NCBI GenBank assembly: GCA_018241505.1 | Contig: JAFEDS010000037.1 | Span: forward strand, 34,693 to 98,692 | Length of the DNA: 64,000 bases | Direction: 5' to 3' | Source of the DNA: Pseudomonadota bacterium | GTDB lineage: Bacteria > Pseudomonadota > Gammaproteobacteria > Steroidobacterales > Steroidobacteraceae | The notes under the pieces: generated by a model | What the model was told of the DNA's origin: nothing | The model's input: the letters and a program-made list of their open reading frames with translations, nothing else | Database searches by the model: none | Shown here: positions 23,703 through 34,568 of the stretch, piece by piece | Layout of the letters: each line of letters opens with the position of its first letter | Position numbering within the stretch: position 1 is the stretch's first letter | Made by a program: the position numbers and the translations under genes

Positions 23703-24661
23703 CAGTAGTTCACCCTGAGATCCATACCGGCGTACAGCGGCGCAACTTCCGGGTAGCCGTTGAACATCAGCGTTTCTCGCTTGAAGAGTTCGCCGAGTCG
23801 GCGCTCGCGGCTCTGGCTCCACCGCGGATGATCGACTGTCGGATTCACGTTTGCGTAGAAGCCGTACTCATTGGGGGCCAGTTGGTTCCACGTCGTCATG
23901 GGCATGCGTTCTGTAAAACGAATGCGCACGATCGACTTGATACTCTTGAAGCCATACTTCCAGGGAAGGGTCAGCCGCAGCGGTGCGCCGTTCTGGTTCG
24001 GCAGGACCTTCCCATACAGGCCCACAGACAGGAAAGCGAGAGGATGCAGCGCCTCGTCGATGCGCAGGCCTTCACGGTACGGAAAGTCCAGAACACCGCG
24101 CGCAGTCTCCGGCATTTGCCGCTCGTCCAACAGAGTTTGGAACGAGACATACTTCCCTTTAGAAGTGGGTTTGAATCGCTTCAGAAGATCCCCCAATGGA
24201 AATCCGACCCAGGGCGCAACGAGGCTCCACGCCTCGACGCACCGGTGCCGATAGACCCGCTCCTCGAGTGCGTGGGGTCTCATGAGATCTTCGAGATCGA
24301 TCACCCCAGGTGCCTCGCACTCGCCGTCGACAACCACTGACCACGGCCGCGTCCGCAGGGTCGCCGCGTTCAGCGCTGGATCCGTTTTGCCCGTCCCGAA
24401 TTCATAAAAGTTATTGTAGTGGGTGATGTCATCGTAGGCAGTGATGTTCTCGGACCCCGCCATGTTGGTTGTCTTCACCGTCTTCAATGCAGATAAGGGC
24501 GACTTGGAATTCTCCGCCGGGTCCTCAGGAGCGCACCCGGCGAGCGCGAGTCCGGCCGCGGCGGCACCCATCCGCATGAATTGACGGCGATCCCAATACT
24601 GCGCCTCCGGCGTGATCTCGGAGGATCTCACCGGATAGGGATGCTCAATCTTTATCAACAT
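23702..24661 (-). CDS. msrP: MsrP, periplasmic methionine sulfoxide reductase (molybdopterin)
   Basis: 319 residues. A Tat signal is visible: [20 protein letters not shown] near residues 24-43. The sulfite-oxidase-like molybdopterin fold follows, with the Mo-ligand Cys in [20 protein letters not shown] near residue 141 and the downstream [18 protein letters not shown]. Its first seven bases overlap the end of the cusA-like pump gene, so copper-type efflux and methionine repair appear to be co-transcribed. This coupling makes sense because Cu(I) and hypochlorite both oxidise methionine, but that is inference. Confidence 0.94.
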   Translation of the reverse strand: MLIKIEHPYPVRSSEITPEAQYWDRRQFMRMGAAAAGLALAGCAPEDPAENSKSPLSALKTVKTTNMAGSENITAYDDITHYNNFYEFGTGKTDPALNAATLRTRPWSVVVDGECEAPGVIDLEDLMRPHALEERVYRHRCVEAWSLVAPWVGFPLGDLLKRFKPTSKGKYVSFQTLLDERQMPETARGVLDFPYREGLRIDEALHPLAFLSVGLYGKVLPNQNGAPLRLTLPWKYGFKSIKSIVRIRFTERMPMTTWNQLAPNEYGFYANVNPTVDHPRWSQSRERRLGELFKRETLMFNGYPEVAPLYAGMDLRVNY

Positions 24662-27600
24662 GTCGCTGCCTCCTGCGCAGCACCCTTGGCCAGCGCACGT
24701 CGGTGCAAGAGCAAATACACCGCCGGCAGGATGATCATGGAAAGCATGGGCGCCGTAATCATCCCGCCTACCATCGGGGCTGCGATGCGTCGCATCACCT
24801 CCGAGCCGGTGCCGTTGCCAAACATGATCGGCAGCAACCCGGCGACGATGACCGCCACTGTCATTGCCTTGGGCCTGACACGTTGAACCGCCCCTTCCTC
24901 GATGGCGGCAATGAGGTCCGCCTCCGAATTGAATCGCTGCTCACTGCGGCGTTTTCGAATGGCATTGTCGAGATAGATCACCATCACCACGCCGAATTCG
25001 GCCGCGACTCCAGCGAGGGCAATGAATCCCACAGCCGAGGCGATCGACAAGTTGTAACCCAAGAGATAGAGCAGCCACAGGCCGCCCACCAGTGCGAACG
25101 GCAGCGTGCCCATGATGAGGGTCGCAGTCCCGAAGTCGCGGAATGTCAGATAGAGCAATACAAACACAATCGCCAGCGTAAACGGCACGACCAGTTCGAG
25201 CTTTTTCGCCGCTCGCTCGAGATACTCGAACTGCCCTGACCAGGCAATGGAGTACCCGGCGGGTAGACTCACACGCTCGCGCACGGCCTTCTGTGCATCG
25301 CGGATATACGATCCGAGGTCGCGACCCGCGATGTCGACATAGACCCAACCGTTGAGGCGGGCGTTCTCGCTACGCAGTTGCGGCGGCCCATCCGTCACCA
25401 CGACGTCCGATACGGCGCCGAGCGTTGTGGTTGCGCCACCGGGAACTACAATCGGCAGCGTGCGCAATTTGTCGACTGAGTCGCGCAGCTCTCGTGGATA
25501 GCGCAGATTGATCGGAAAGCGCTGCAGGCCCTCCACTGTCTGGCCAATATTCTCACCCCCGATGGCCAGTGCCACGACCTGTTGAACATTGGCGAGACTG
25601 AGCCCGAAGCGGGCAGCGCGAATCCGGTCTATACGGACTTCAATGTAGCGCCCGCCTTGGACGCGCTCAGCATAAGCGGATCGCGTTCCGGCAACGGTCT
25701 TCAGTGTGGTCTCGACCTGCTGGCCGATCTGCTCAATCACCTTCAAATCGGGACCGGCAATTTTGACACCCACCGGGCTCTTGATGCCGGTGGACAACAT
25801 GTCGATGCGGTTGCGAATCGGCTGCACCCACAGGTTGGCAAGGCCGGGAATGTTGAGTGCTGCATTCATCTTGCTGATGAGCTCGTCCTGGCTCATGTGA
25901 CTCGGCCACTCGGACTGCGGCTTGAATTCGATCGTCGTCTCAAACATCTCCAGACCCGCGGCATCGGTCGCCGTCTCAGCCCGGCCTACCTTGCCGAAGA
26001 CCCGTTTGACCTCTGGGAATTGCATCAACACTTTGTCCGTCTGCTGCAGAAGCTGACTGGCCTTGTCAGCCGACAATCCTGGCAGCGCGGACGGCATGTA
26101 AAGCAGATCGCCCTCCACCAGCGGTGGCATGAATTCGCTGCCGAGGTTCGCGATTGGTATCACCGTGAACACCAGCACCGCCCCGGCGGCCGCCAGAGTC
26201 ATTCGTGGGTAACGCAAGACCGCGTCCAACAGCGGCTTATATAGCGCGATCAACAGGCGGTTTATGGGATTACTGTGCTCGTCCGGAATCCGCCCACGGA
26301 TGAAATAGAACATGAGAACCGGGATCAGTGTCACCGACAACCCGGCGGCGGCGGCCATCGAGTACGTCTTGGTGAAAGCCAACGGGGCAAACAATTTCCC
26401 CTCTTGGGCTTCTAACGTGAAGACCGGGAGGAAGCTGAGCGTGATGATGAGCAAACTGAAGAAGAGCGCCGGTCCCACTTCGGCAGCCGCGTCAGCAATG
26501 AGTGTCAGCAGCTCGCCTGGCGTCGGTCGCTGCCCCGGGTGGGCATGATTCCAAGCTTCCAGATGTTTGTGCGCATTCTCGATCATCACCACTGCAGCGT
26601 CGACCATGGCGCCGATGGCGATCGCGATACCGCCCAAAGACATGATATTGGCGTTGACGCCCTGCCAGTTCATCACGCTGAACGCCGCCAGTACGCCCAG
26701 TGGCAGGCTCACGATCGCAACAAAAGCCGAGCGCAGATGAAACAGAAAGAGCGCACACACCAGCGTGACGACAATGAACTCTTCGATCAGCTTGTCGCGC
26801 AACGTGTCGATCGCCTTGTGAATCAGCTCCGAGCGGTCGTAGGTCGGGACGATCTCGACGCCTTTGGGTAGGCCCTGTTGCAGAGTGGCGATCTTCGCTT
26901 TGACGGCCTCGATTGTTTCCAGGGCGTTCTTGCCCGCGCGCATCACGATGACGCCGCCGACGGCCTCGCCTTTTCCGTCCAGCTCCGTGACCCCGCGACG
27001 GATTTCCGGACCGATCTGGATTCGAGCCACGTCCCCCAACAGCACCGGCGTACCGTTCGCACCCAGTCCCACTGGGACCGAACGAAAATCATTGAGACTC
27101 TTGAGATAGCCCATGGCGCGCACGGCATACTCGGCTTCACCCAGTTCCAACACCGAGCCGCCGGTCTCATTGTTGGAATCGTTCAGTGCTTGCACAACGC
27201 GGCTGATCGGGATGCCCAGCGCCCGCATGCGATCCGGGTCGAGCACCACCTGGTACTGTTTGACCAGGCCACCGACGCTGGCCACCTCGGCGACATTCGG
27301 TACGCTCTTCAGCTCGTACTTGAGGAACCAGTCCTGCAAGGCCCGTAACTGCGACGTGTCGTAGTGGCCACCATGGTCCACCAGGGCATACTCGAAAATC
27401 CAACCCACACCGGTGCCATCCGGTCCCAGGGTGGGCTTGGCTGCGGGAGGCAGGCGACCGGTCACCTGGTTCAGGTACTCCAACACACGTGAGCGGGCCC
27501 AGTAGAGGTCCGTTTTGTCATCGAAGACGATGTAGATGTAGGAGTCACCGAAAAAAGAGTAGCCGCGCACAGTTCGCGCCCCCGGCACCGACAACATGGT

Positions 27601-27813
27601 TGTGGCGAGCGGATAAGTAACCTGATCCTCGACGACCTGCGGCGCCTGTCCCGGGAACTCTGTGCGGATGATGACCTGCGTATCGGACAGGTCCGGGATC
27701 GCGTCCAGCGGCGTGTTGAGGGTGGCGCGTATCCCCCAGGCGGCCAGCAGAACGGTTGCCATCAGGACCAGGAACCGATTTTGCAGAGACCAACGGATGA
27801 GTTTCGCAATCAT
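24655..27813 (-). CDS. cusA: Cu(I)/Ag(I)-type RND efflux pump, CusA-like
   Basis: 1,052-residue HME-RND transporter. The TM4 motif [20 protein letters not shown] near residues 392-411 is the Cu/Ag branch version, unlike the DFG...DG motif of the czcA at 3429-6569. The [21 protein letters not shown]-terminal block and Met-rich positions through the porter domain are as in CusA. Upstream cusB ends one base before the start; downstream msrP overlaps by seven bases. It moves Cu(I)/Ag(I) from periplasm or cytoplasm through the CusC channel. Confidence 0.94.
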   Translation of the reverse strand: MIAKLIRWSLQNRFLVLMATVLLAAWGIRATLNTPLDAIPDLSDTQVIIRTEFPGQAPQVVEDQVTYPLATTMLSVPGARTVRGYSFFGDSYIYIVFDDKTDLYWARSRVLEYLNQVTGRLPPAAKPTLGPDGTGVGWIFEYALVDHGGHYDTSQLRALQDWFLKYELKSVPNVAEVASVGGLVKQYQVVLDPDRMRALGIPISRVVQALNDSNNETGGSVLELGEAEYAVRAMGYLKSLNDFRSVPVGLGANGTPVLLGDVARIQIGPEIRRGVTELDGKGEAVGGVIVMRAGKNALETIEAVKAKIATLQQGLPKGVEIVPTYDRSELIHKAIDTLRDKLIEEFIVVTLVCALFLFHLRSAFVAIVSLPLGVLAAFSVMNWQGVNANIMSLGGIAIAIGAMVDAAVVMIENAHKHLEAWNHAHPGQRPTPGELLTLIADAAAEVGPALFFSLLIITLSFLPVFTLEAQEGKLFAPLAFTKTYSMAAAAGLSVTLIPVLMFYFIRGRIPDEHSNPINRLLIALYKPLLDAVLRYPRMTLAAAGAVLVFTVIPIANLGSEFMPPLVEGDLLYMPSALPGLSADKASQLLQQTDKVLMQFPEVKRVFGKVGRAETATDAAGLEMFETTIEFKPQSEWPSHMSQDELISKMNAALNIPGLANLWVQPIRNRIDMLSTGIKSPVGVKIAGPDLKVIEQIGQQVETTLKTVAGTRSAYAERVQGGRYIEVRIDRIRAARFGLSLANVQQVVALAIGGENIGQTVEGLQRFPINLRYPRELRDSVDKLRTLPIVVPGGATTTLGAVSDVVVTDGPPQLRSENARLNGWVYVDIAGRDLGSYIRDAQKAVRERVSLPAGYSIAWSGQFEYLERAAKKLELVVPFTLAIVFVLLYLTFRDFGTATLIMGTLPFALVGGLWLLYLLGYNLSIASAVGFIALAGVAAEFGVVMVIYLDNAIRKRRSEQRFNSEADLIAAIEEGAVQRVRPKAMTVAVIVAGLLPIMFGNGTGSEVMRRIAAPMVGGMITAPMLSMIILPAVYLLLHRRALAKGAAQEAATC

Positions 27814-27814
27814 C

Positions 27815-29239
27815 TCAGTTCCCCTGCCCCGACGGCATGGGCATCAGGTTCTCGTCCATGGGCGCACCCTTGCCGGGGTTCGCGCCGGTCAGGTTGTCAA
27901 ACGCGCCCCGCAGGCTCGCCTCGGAATCGATCAGGAACTGACCGGATGCGACCACCTGCTGTCCGGCGGTGAGACCTGACAGGATTTCCGAATTCCCTGC
28001 GTATTCGGCTCCGACTTGAACCAGCGCCGGATGAAAGTGATTGGTGTCGTCGGCGACGATGACGACACTGCGCATACCTGTCTTGATGACCGCCTCGCTG
28101 GGAACCACGAGGGCATCTTCCCGGGGAGCACCGACCAGGTGCACACCGGCGAACATGCCGGGGCGCAGAAGTCGGCGTGGGTTCTCAACGAGCAAGCGCA
28201 CCTTCAAAGTCCGTGTCGCAGTAGTCAACTCGGGATAGAGGTAGTCGATCCGGGCGGGGAAATGCTGGCCTGGAAGGGCTGGGACCGTTGCCTCAGCCTG
28301 ATCACCCACCTTCAACCAGTTAGCTTGGGTTTCCGGCACTTCGGCGTTGATCCAGACCGAGCTGAGATCGGCTAGTTGGAAAAGGGTTGTGTCTACTGCG
28401 GCCGCAGCACCCTGACGCACACCCAGGTCCATCACATAACCGTCGAAGGGAGCAAAGTAGTTGACGCGGCGCTCGGCCTTCCCCGTCTTCTCGACGTGGG
28501 AGATCTGCGCGTCGGACATGCCGAACAGGGCCAGTCGGTTACGCGCGGCACCTCGAAGTCCGGCATCGCCTGAGCCGACAGCGATTACCAATTCCTCCTG
28601 AGCCGCCAACAGGTCCGGAGAATAGATGGCAGCGAGTAGTTGCCCTCGCCGCACGGAATCGCCGGTCGCGCGAACGGCCAACTCTTCGACCCAACCCGAG
28701 GCCCGTACTTGGACTGTTTGGATCCGATGCTCATCGACCGAAACCAAACCCACTGAGTCGACGAGGCGCGCGAGGTGGCCACGCTCTACCGAGGCGAGGC
28801 GCACGCCCAGGTTTTGTACCACGCGCGGGTCGACCGCGACCGAGCCGGCTATCGCACTCGAATCTTCCTCCCCCGGCATGCGAGGCACCAACTGCATGTC
28901 CATGAAAGGAGACTTGCCGGGCTTGTCAAAATGCTCGCTCGGGTGCATCGGGTCATACCAATAGAGCGGCTTCCCACCGGTTTGCGCGCTCTCCCCTGAG
29001 TTGGGTGCGGTCTGCGCGCACTTGGCAACGAGTTGCATGTCCATGAAGGGTGACTTACCCGGCTTGTCGAAGTGTTGAGCGGGAACCATCGGGTCATACC
29101 AGTAACTCACGCTTCCAGAGTCACAGGCCGCGGCAGCACTCGCATGCCCATGTTTGCTCTTTGCGATCCACAGCCCGACCAAGCCGATTGCGACGAGAGC
29201 GACCAGATAGACGGACAACTTGATAATCGGTCGGCTCAC
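27815..29239 (-). CDS. cusB: CusB-like adaptor with two heavy-metal-binding domains
   Basis: 474 residues. N-terminal anchor [20 protein letters not shown], then two tandem copies of the YHS-like heavy-metal-binding domain: [20 protein letters not shown] ... MDMQLV near 47-71 and [20 protein letters not shown] ... MDMQLVP near 93-118. The adaptor core follows ([66 protein letters not shown]). Most CusB homologues have one such domain, so the duplication is notable. The ATG overlaps the cusC stop by four bases. The C-terminus [15 protein letters not shown] is Met-containing. Confidence 0.94.
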   Translation of the reverse strand: MSRPIIKLSVYLVALVAIGLVGLWIAKSKHGHASAAAACDSGSVSYWYDPMVPAQHFDKPGKSPFMDMQLVAKCAQTAPNSGESAQTGGKPLYWYDPMHPSEHFDKPGKSPFMDMQLVPRMPGEEDSSAIAGSVAVDPRVVQNLGVRLASVERGHLARLVDSVGLVSVDEHRIQTVQVRASGWVEELAVRATGDSVRRGQLLAAIYSPDLLAAQEELVIAVGSGDAGLRGAARNRLALFGMSDAQISHVEKTGKAERRVNYFAPFDGYVMDLGVRQGAAAAVDTTLFQLADLSSVWINAEVPETQANWLKVGDQAEATVPALPGQHFPARIDYLYPELTTATRTLKVRLLVENPRRLLRPGMFAGVHLVGAPREDALVVPSEAVIKTGMRSVVIVADDTNHFHPALVQVGAEYAGNSEILSGLTAGQQVVASGQFLIDSEASLRGAFDNLTGANPGKGAPMDENLMPMPSGQGN

Positions 29240-30615
29240 TGCAGTTCCCCTGAGGAGACAAAGTATTGGAGGCGGGCCTGGGCCCGGGCGGTGTCGACGA
29301 GCAGCGCCAATTTCTGGATCTGGATCTCGAGCAGTGTTCGTCGCGCCAAGAGCACGGCATCGAACGAACCCTTGGCCGCCGCGTAGGTGCTCTGTGCTGC
29401 CGCGATGCGGCGCTGCGCTTCTGGAATGATCTCCTTTTCAAACGTGGTGGCCCGGTCGTTGGCATGATGCCAATCGATGAAGTCCTCGGTCGCCTGCGCC
29501 CGAAGGTCTCGGATCAGATCTTCTCTGCGGTCCTGCGCGGCCTTCGATCTGAGTTGGGCTGCCCGGAGCTCTGGATCCTGGCGCTTGCCAGTGAAGAACG
29601 GCAGAGCGACAGAGAGTTGGATGCCGGCCAGATCGGCATAAGCCGGCCGATGCCCGACGTAAGCCTCGATCGAATAATCAGGCTTGTACGCCTGCTCTGC
29701 TTGCGCAATGTCGTTTCTGCTGGCCTCGATCTGCGTCTGCACGCCTGATACGGCCGGATGTTGCTCGATGTCCTCGACTACCCTCGCGAGCTCGGCCGCC
29801 TCGGCAGTGGGATTCATCTCGTGCGCCAATGGACGCCCCGCCGAAGCACCAATCCAACGTGACAATGCGGCGCGCATTCGCTCGACATGGTGCTGCCAGT
29901 CCTGCTCCTTGTCGTTGACCAGGTCCGCCTCCACCTTGGCGGCCAGCCAGTCGGCCTGCGAGTTGCGGCCACTGCGATAACCACTCTCCATGCTCTGTAC
30001 CTGCAGGGTGCTCTCCGAGGCGAGCTCATGCGTCAGACTCAATGCCTGTTCGGCCTCATACACATCGAGCCAACTGAGTGCTGTATCGCGTGCAATCACC
30101 CTACGGTCATTTAACAGTCCATAGTGTTCCATCTCTGCATCGAGCCGCTTCCGCTCACCCATGAGCCTGCGCTTCTCGGCTCGCGGAAAGTCCTGCGACA
30201 CACCCACGGTGAAGGTCGTAAAGCTGTCATCGCGGACGCTGAATGCTTCACCTCGATCAAACGGCAGGTCTCTGAGCCCGACAGACAATTTCGGATCTGG
30301 GAGCTGAGCCGCAGAAATCGCCTGCTGCTCCTCGGCGGTGGCAAGCGCTTCGCGATTCAGGAGGATCGGCTGGTCGGTCAGCGCCAGTTGCATCGCCTCC
30401 TGGATCGATAAGGGGGCTCCATCAATTTGTGAGAATGCGTGGAACGAATGCGCGTCCTGGCTCTTCGAGGCGGGAGGCGCCGAACTGGGTGCAGGCGGTG
30501 TCGGTTCTGCTGCGTAAGCCGAGAGCGCGAAAGCGATCAACCCACATGCGGACGTGCGGCGAAAGGCGCGAAGGCGGGATTGTCCCAGCCATTTCGCGTA
30601 GGGTGTTTGAAACAC
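29236..30615 (-). CDS. cusC: Outer-membrane efflux protein, CusC/TolC-like
   Basis: 459 residues from a GTG at 30615, chosen because GAGG lies seven bases upstream; an earlier in-frame start at 30669 has no such site. Signal region LRAFRRTSACGLIAFALSAYA, a Pro/Ala-rich linker, then OEP repeats (ISIQEAMQLALTDQP-type block and AEQAYKPDYSIEAYVGHRPA ... VALPFFTGKRQDPELRAAQL). It is the first gene of the cusCBA-msrPQ-sigF-nrsF string and follows the small Cys/His-rich secreted protein at 30712-31116. Confidence 0.92.
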   Translation of the reverse strand: MFQTPYAKWLGQSRLRAFRRTSACGLIAFALSAYAAEPTPPAPSSAPPASKSQDAHSFHAFSQIDGAPLSIQEAMQLALTDQPILLNREALATAEEQQAISAAQLPDPKLSVGLRDLPFDRGEAFSVRDDSFTTFTVGVSQDFPRAEKRRLMGERKRLDAEMEHYGLLNDRRVIARDTALSWLDVYEAEQALSLTHELASESTLQVQSMESGYRSGRNSQADWLAAKVEADLVNDKEQDWQHHVERMRAALSRWIGASAGRPLAHEMNPTAEAAELARVVEDIEQHPAVSGVQTQIEASRNDIAQAEQAYKPDYSIEAYVGHRPAYADLAGIQLSVALPFFTGKRQDPELRAAQLRSKAAQDRREDLIRDLRAQATEDFIDWHHANDRATTFEKEIIPEAQRRIAAAQSTYAAAKGSFDAVLLARRTLLEIQIQKLALLVDTARAQARLQYFVSSGELQ

Positions 30616-30711
30616 AAAGATACCTCGACCTTCAGTGAAGGGGCCGCAAAGCGGCCGGCATGCCTGCAAACTTCGAGTGGAGACTCCGTCAGGAGTCGTG
30701 GGGCAGGCTGC

Positions 30712-31116
30712 TCAGAGGCGCAGACGCGCCGTTGCGAGGTAGGTTGGATTAGGTGGATATCGGGTTGCAGCGCGCTGGACAGGCCGCTGGACCCTCCCGG
30801 TGGGATCGAGGATCGCCGCCACCGACTGGTAAACGTGAGTGACCGGTACTGTGGATGGATCAACGGGATTGAACGTCGGCGTCTGCAGTTCACGTTCGAG
30901 CGTCGCCACTGCGCCGACCGCGGTGTCCGTGGAGTACACCTGATCGCACGACCGGCATGCATGGTCCGGCACTGGGCAGCCATGCGTCTGCCGGTGCGGA
31001 TCGCAGCAACCTGGGGCCGCAGAGCCCCCCCGGCCACAATCGAGCAAAGCGGCGCTCGCCTGAGCCGACAAGCTCAGGAGCATGAGGACCGCTATGATCA
31101 ATTGCCGCGCAAACAT
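30712..31116 (-). CDS. Cys/His-rich secreted protein at the head of the cus operon
   Basis: 134 residues. Signal peptide MFARQLIIAVLMLLSLSAQASA, then a Cys/His-dense segment: LLDCGRGG, GCCDPHRQTHGCPVPDHACR, SCDQVY, about seven Cys and four His in 40 residues. This pattern suggests a periplasmic metal-binding or redox-active protein. The remainder is low in features. It lies about 100 bases upstream of cusC on the same strand. I do not recognise a named family. Confidence 0.75.
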   Translation of the reverse strand: MFARQLIIAVLMLLSLSAQASAALLDCGRGGSAAPGCCDPHRQTHGCPVPDHACRSCDQVYSTDTAVGAVATLERELQTPTFNPVDPSTVPVTHVYQSVAAILDPTGRVQRPVQRAATRYPPNPTYLATARLRL

Positions 31117-31188
31117 GGTCTCAAGATACCTCTAGCACTCATAGACGACCAGACCGCCGCCCAGAAGCTGTGACTCACCCGATTCTTC

Positions 31189-31211
31189 GTAACCAGCGTG
31201 AATTTGGTTAC
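31189..31211. promoter_or_regulatory. Inverted repeat upstream of the cus operon
   Basis: GTAACC (31189-31194), eleven bases, GGTTAC (31206-31211), about 75 bases upstream of the first gene (start 31116). It may be an operator; no partner regulator gene lies nearby. Confidence 0.35.
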
Positions 31212-31376
31212 AAGGAGCCTGCATATTCGTTCCCCGCGGGGAAATCGGGCTCTCAAGCTCCTACGTAAACTCGCAATCGAGGTAGACCGGGCACGTGCCG
31301 GGAACATTACAGCGGACTTTATGTTGCAAGACAGCCGTCGGCCCTCTCAAAAGCGGTGCCAGCTCTCCCACCTCCC

Positions 31377-32543
31377 CTAGCTGGCGGGCATCCTGAGTCG
31401 AAATAGCGCCAGAAAGGCTGCGATCGATAGCGCGCACGAGAGTGCCAGCATTCCGGTACCAAACCTCTCGATCGCCATTCCGAAGAGAAAGGGAGCAATT
31501 GCTTGGCCAATCCTTGCTGGCGCCGCGATCTTCCCTATGCGCGCGCCATATCCCTGAGCACCGAAAAGGGCGAGCGGCAACGTGCCCCTCGCGATGGTCA
31601 GGATTCCGTTTCCAGCTCCGTGAATCAGCGCAAACAGTGTGATGCTGGAAACACCGCCCAACGCCAGAGCAACTGTCGCCACAGGATGCAGAACATTGGC
31701 AACTTTGGCACTCGTTAGCGGATTGCTCCACCGCTTGGCGCCATACTCGACGATTCGAGCTGCAACCTGTGCGGGCCCCATCAAAGAGGCCGCAGCAATT
31801 GCCGCCGTCGGAGTTGCTCCCAAGGCAGCAAAAAGACCTGGCAAATTGGTCGCCACACCGATGCTGACGATTCCCGAGGCGGTAAACACGAAAGCGAGAG
31901 TCGTCATTCTCGGATCGGCCTGTCCTCCCGGCTGCGGCACTGTGGGTGGGGGCTCGCCGGCGGCCTCTCCTTCCGTAGCTGCACCAGCGCCGCGCAGCGC
32001 CCAGGTATTCAGTGGCAATGCCACTGCGACCTGAATGACCAACCAAGACAAACAGGCCCCCCGCCAGCCCAACCGATGCTCCAGGAATGCCGAAATCGGC
32101 CACCCTATCGTGCTGGCAAATCCGGCTATCAGAGTGATGCCCGTCATCGGCGCGCGAGAATTGCTGCCATAGATCCGCGCGAGCGCTGCAAAGGCCGGCT
32201 CGTACAAGCCTGCGGCCATAGCCACTCCCAGCACCAACCACGCGCAGAAAAGAGAGACCGGACCCGTCGCGAATGCCAGTGCCAACAGCCCCACAGCAAA
32301 CACAACGTTTGACGCGCACAGAACGAGAGCGCCGCCTCGCTCGTCGATGAGGCGACCGACGAGAGGCCCCAAGAAGGCGGACAAGCCGAGCCCTACGGAA
32401 AGCGCGGCGAAAACTACGGACGTCGTAACGTGAACATCACGAGCGATGGAGCCCGCCAGGACAGCCGGGAGGTAAAACGAAGATGCCCAGGCCAATGCCT
32501 GAGTCGAGCCCAGAGTCGCGACAATCGCCCACCGGCTCCTCAT
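31377..32543 (-). CDS. MFS transporter in the ars cluster
   Basis: 388 residues with twelve hydrophobic segments and the MFS loop motif GPLVGRLIDERGG near 58-70. The first helix starts at once (MRSRWAIVATLGSTQALAWASSFYLPAVLAG). It lies 36 bases downstream of arsH on the same strand and is the last gene of the arsR-arsC-arsH string. MFS exporters for organoarsenicals (ArsJ, ArsK types) are known in ars operons, but this one cannot be matched to a specific type by reading. Confidence 0.85.
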   Translation of the reverse strand: MRSRWAIVATLGSTQALAWASSFYLPAVLAGSIARDVHVTTSVVFAALSVGLGLSAFLGPLVGRLIDERGGALVLCASNVVFAVGLLALAFATGPVSLFCAWLVLGVAMAAGLYEPAFAALARIYGSNSRAPMTGITLIAGFASTIGWPISAFLEHRLGWRGACLSWLVIQVAVALPLNTWALRGAGAATEGEAAGEPPPTVPQPGGQADPRMTTLAFVFTASGIVSIGVATNLPGLFAALGATPTAAIAAASLMGPAQVAARIVEYGAKRWSNPLTSAKVANVLHPVATVALALGGVSSITLFALIHGAGNGILTIARGTLPLALFGAQGYGARIGKIAAPARIGQAIAPFLFGMAIERFGTGMLALSCALSIAAFLALFRLRMPAS

Positions 32544-32579
32544 ACCACCATCGCTGACCTGGCTATCGGCGTGGCGACA

Positions 32580-33302
32580 TCAAATCGCCTTCAGATTGAC
32601 GCGCGCTTCGAGTTTAGCCGCATCTTCCTTGCGTTCGCTGTAGCGATCAGTCAGATAGCCGGCAACATCGCGCGTGAGCAGAGTGAACTTCATCAACTCT
32701 TCCATGACATCGACGACGCGCTCGTAGTACGCAGATGGCTTCATCCGCCCGTCGTCCTCAAACTCCTGGTAAGCCTTGGCAACCGACGACTGATTAGGAA
32801 TCGTGATCATTCTCATCCACCGCCCCAACAACCGAAGCGTGTTGACCGCGTTGAATGACTGCGAGCCTCCGCTCACCTGCATCACTGCCAGGGTACGGCC
32901 TTGAGTCGGCCGAACACTCCCGACCTCAAGGGGAATCCAATCAATCTGAGCCTTCATGACCCCGCTGATCGCGCCATGACGCTCGGGGCTGCACCAGACG
33001 TGCGCCTCAGACCACAGCGACAGCGATCGGAGCTCCTGCACCTTGGGATGCGTGGCCGGTACCGAATCCGGCAGTGGCAAATCGCGAGGATCAAAAATCT
33101 TCGTCTCGGCGCCCAGGGCCTGAAGAATCCTTGCCGCCTCCTGGACCAGGAGCCGACTGTAAGAGCGCTCCCGCAGCGACCCATAAAGCAGTAGCACTCG
33201 TACGGGATGAGTTGAGCGCGGACCCGCCGTCAGGCGCGCCAGATCCGGCGCGTGGAACACATCCTGGCGAAGGTGGGGTAGCGAGCCGGTCAGATCAGAC
33301 AA
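32580..33302 (-). CDS. arsH: ArsH, NADPH-dependent FMN oxidoreductase for organoarsenicals
   Basis: 240 residues of the flavodoxin-like ArsH family: [29 protein letters not shown] carries the FMN phosphate loop [10 protein letters not shown] near 42-51; [29 protein letters not shown] and [24 protein letters not shown] are also diagnostic. ArsH oxidises trivalent methyl or aryl arsenicals. It overlaps the upstream arsC by eight bases. Confidence 0.94.
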   Translation of the reverse strand: MSDLTGSLPHLRQDVFHAPDLARLTAGPRSTHPVRVLLLYGSLRERSYSRLLVQEAARILQALGAETKIFDPRDLPLPDSVPATHPKVQELRSLSLWSEAHVWCSPERHGAISGVMKAQIDWIPLEVGSVRPTQGRTLAVMQVSGGSQSFNAVNTLRLLGRWMRMITIPNQSSVAKAYQEFEDDGRMKPSAYYERVVDVMEELMKFTLLTRDVAGYLTDRYSERKEDAAKLEARVNLKAI

Positions 33303-33723
33303 CGCGGCTTCCCTGCTCGTTGATCACGACCTCGCCGTCTTCCTTGGCAAAGTAACCCTTCTGAGGCTGAGGGAGAATATCGAGAACGGCCTCCGACGGT
33401 CTGCACAAGCGAGTGCCCAGGGATGTGACCACAAATGGTCGATTGATCAAAATCGGATGCGACAACATCTGATCCAACAATTGACTGTCGGTCAGATTGG
33501 GATCTCCCAAATTCAGTTCCTGGTATGGCGTGCCCTTCTCTCGCAATGCCTGCCGCACCGTCAGACCCGCATCGGCAATCAGCTTCTGAAGCTGATCCCG
33601 CGTCGGCGGTTCGCGGAGATATTCGATCACCGTCGGCTCGATTCCAGCGTTGCGGATCAGTGCCAGCGTGTTGCGTGAAGTCCCACACTGCGGGTTGTGA
33701 TAGATAACAGTTTCGTTCGTCAT
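33295..33723 (-). CDS. arsC: Arsenate reductase, glutaredoxin-coupled ArsC
   Basis: 142 residues of the R773-type ArsC family. The catalytic Cys is in [14 protein letters not shown] (residue 13), and the downstream Arg residues are in [21 protein letters not shown] (near 88-108). It reduces As(V) to As(III) with glutathione and glutaredoxin. This is a different fold from the phosphatase-type ArsC at 34947-35378, so the cluster has both reductase classes. Confidence 0.95.
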   Translation of the reverse strand: MTNETVIYHNPQCGTSRNTLALIRNAGIEPTVIEYLREPPTRDQLQKLIADAGLTVRQALREKGTPYQELNLGDPNLTDSQLLDQMLSHPILINRPFVVTSLGTRLCRPSEAVLDILPQPQKGYFAKEDGEVVINEQGSRVV

Positions 33724-33754
33724 CGCCGTTAACCTTTCCGTCGCTAAAGCGCGG

Positions 33755-34111
33755 TTAAGCTCGCTTGCGACGGGAAGCCGCGGCCGCCTGAGCGACTGGC
33801 TTACAGTCAGGACCGCATTCCTCGTCCGCCAGGGTGCAGCAATTCTCGGTCAGAAACGCCACGAGTGCGTTCATCTGATCCATGCTGGGGCTGTAATACA
33901 GATTGCGGCTTTCGCGGCGACTGACGACTAGGCCCGCGTGCATGAGTTCTTTCAGGTGGAAAGACAGTGTCGGCGAAGGCAAATCGAGCCGCTCCGCGAG
34001 CTCAGACGGCGTGTAACCGCTCGGACCGCGCTTGACCAACAGACGGAAAACCGCCAGGCGCGACTCCGAAGCCAAAGCGCCCAGCGCTTCAATCGCTTCA
34101 CTTGATTTCAT
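33755..34111 (-). CDS. arsR: ArsR-family As(III)-responsive repressor
   Basis: 118 residues: winged helix ALASESRLAVFRLLVKRGPSG, YTPSELAERLDLPSPTLSFHLKELMHAGL and SRRESRNLYYSPSMDQMNAL. Cys residues are at the C-terminal end (TENCCTLADEECGPDC), the site used by ArsR proteins of the CC type rather than the E. coli CVC site. A basic tail follows. The AT-rich dyad at 34115-34129 lies directly in front of the start. It should control arsC-arsH-MFS. Confidence 0.93.
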   Translation of the reverse strand: MKSSEAIEALGALASESRLAVFRLLVKRGPSGYTPSELAERLDLPSPTLSFHLKELMHAGLVVSRRESRNLYYSPSMDQMNALVAFLTENCCTLADEECGPDCKPVAQAAAASRRKRA

Positions 34112-34114
34112 ATT

Positions 34115-34129
34115 TTCAAGTATATTGAA
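34115..34129. promoter_or_regulatory. ArsR-type operator
   Basis: Perfect dyad TTCAAGTATATTGAA in front of arsR (start 34111), in an AT-rich island that contrasts with the GC-rich surroundings. Confidence 0.75.
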
Positions 34130-34248
34130 TTATCAGTTTTGCGCAAGCCATGACCACGGCTCTTAAGTGTGGAGCAGAAAAATGACCGGTTCATGGCGTC
34201 CATCAACAATTGAGCCACGATCAGGCTTCCTACCAGGGACCCACCCAG

Positions 34249-34500
34249 ATGCAATTCGCGATCGAGGTTATTGGTTGGGCTGCCGCAGCCCTGATGCTGT
34301 CGGCCTATGTCCTCCTGACCATGGGACGACTGAATGCGCACTCCCATTTGTATCACTGGCTGAACATTCTGTCCGGCGCAGGTTTCGTGCTCAACAGTGG
34401 CTGGAATGGCGCCTACCCGTCCGCCTCCATCAATGTTGTATGGGTCGCTATTGGCCTGTACGGGGTCCTGGGTCGCACCCAATCAAATTCCCGCCCTTGA
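34249..34500 (+). CDS. Small two- to three-helix membrane protein, CBU_0592-like
   Basis: 83 residues from the ATG at 34249; a TTG at 34210 would add 13 residues. Helices IEVIGWAAAALMLSAYVLLTM, YHWLNILSGAGFVLNSGW and SINVVWVAIGLYGVLG with the family-like GR...S.LYxxLN...N..W.GA.PS...N..W pattern. Function unknown. It stands divergently from arsR and just before the second ArsR dyad. Confidence 0.65.
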   Translation: MQFAIEVIGWAAAALMLSAYVLLTMGRLNAHSHLYHWLNILSGAGFVLNSGWNGAYPSASINVVWVAIGLYGVLGRTQSNSRP

Positions 34501-34524
34501 TTTTATAATTTTGGTTCTATAAAA
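34501..34524. promoter_or_regulatory. AT-rich dyad in front of the second arsR
   Basis: TTTTATA (34501-34507) and TATAAAA (34518-34524) form a seven-base inverted repeat 45 bases before the second ArsR gene, a likely promoter-operator. Confidence 0.55.
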
Positions 34525-34568
34525 CTGTTGCCGCTTCAAACTGAAGTGTTGCTCACGTTCGAGGCCCA

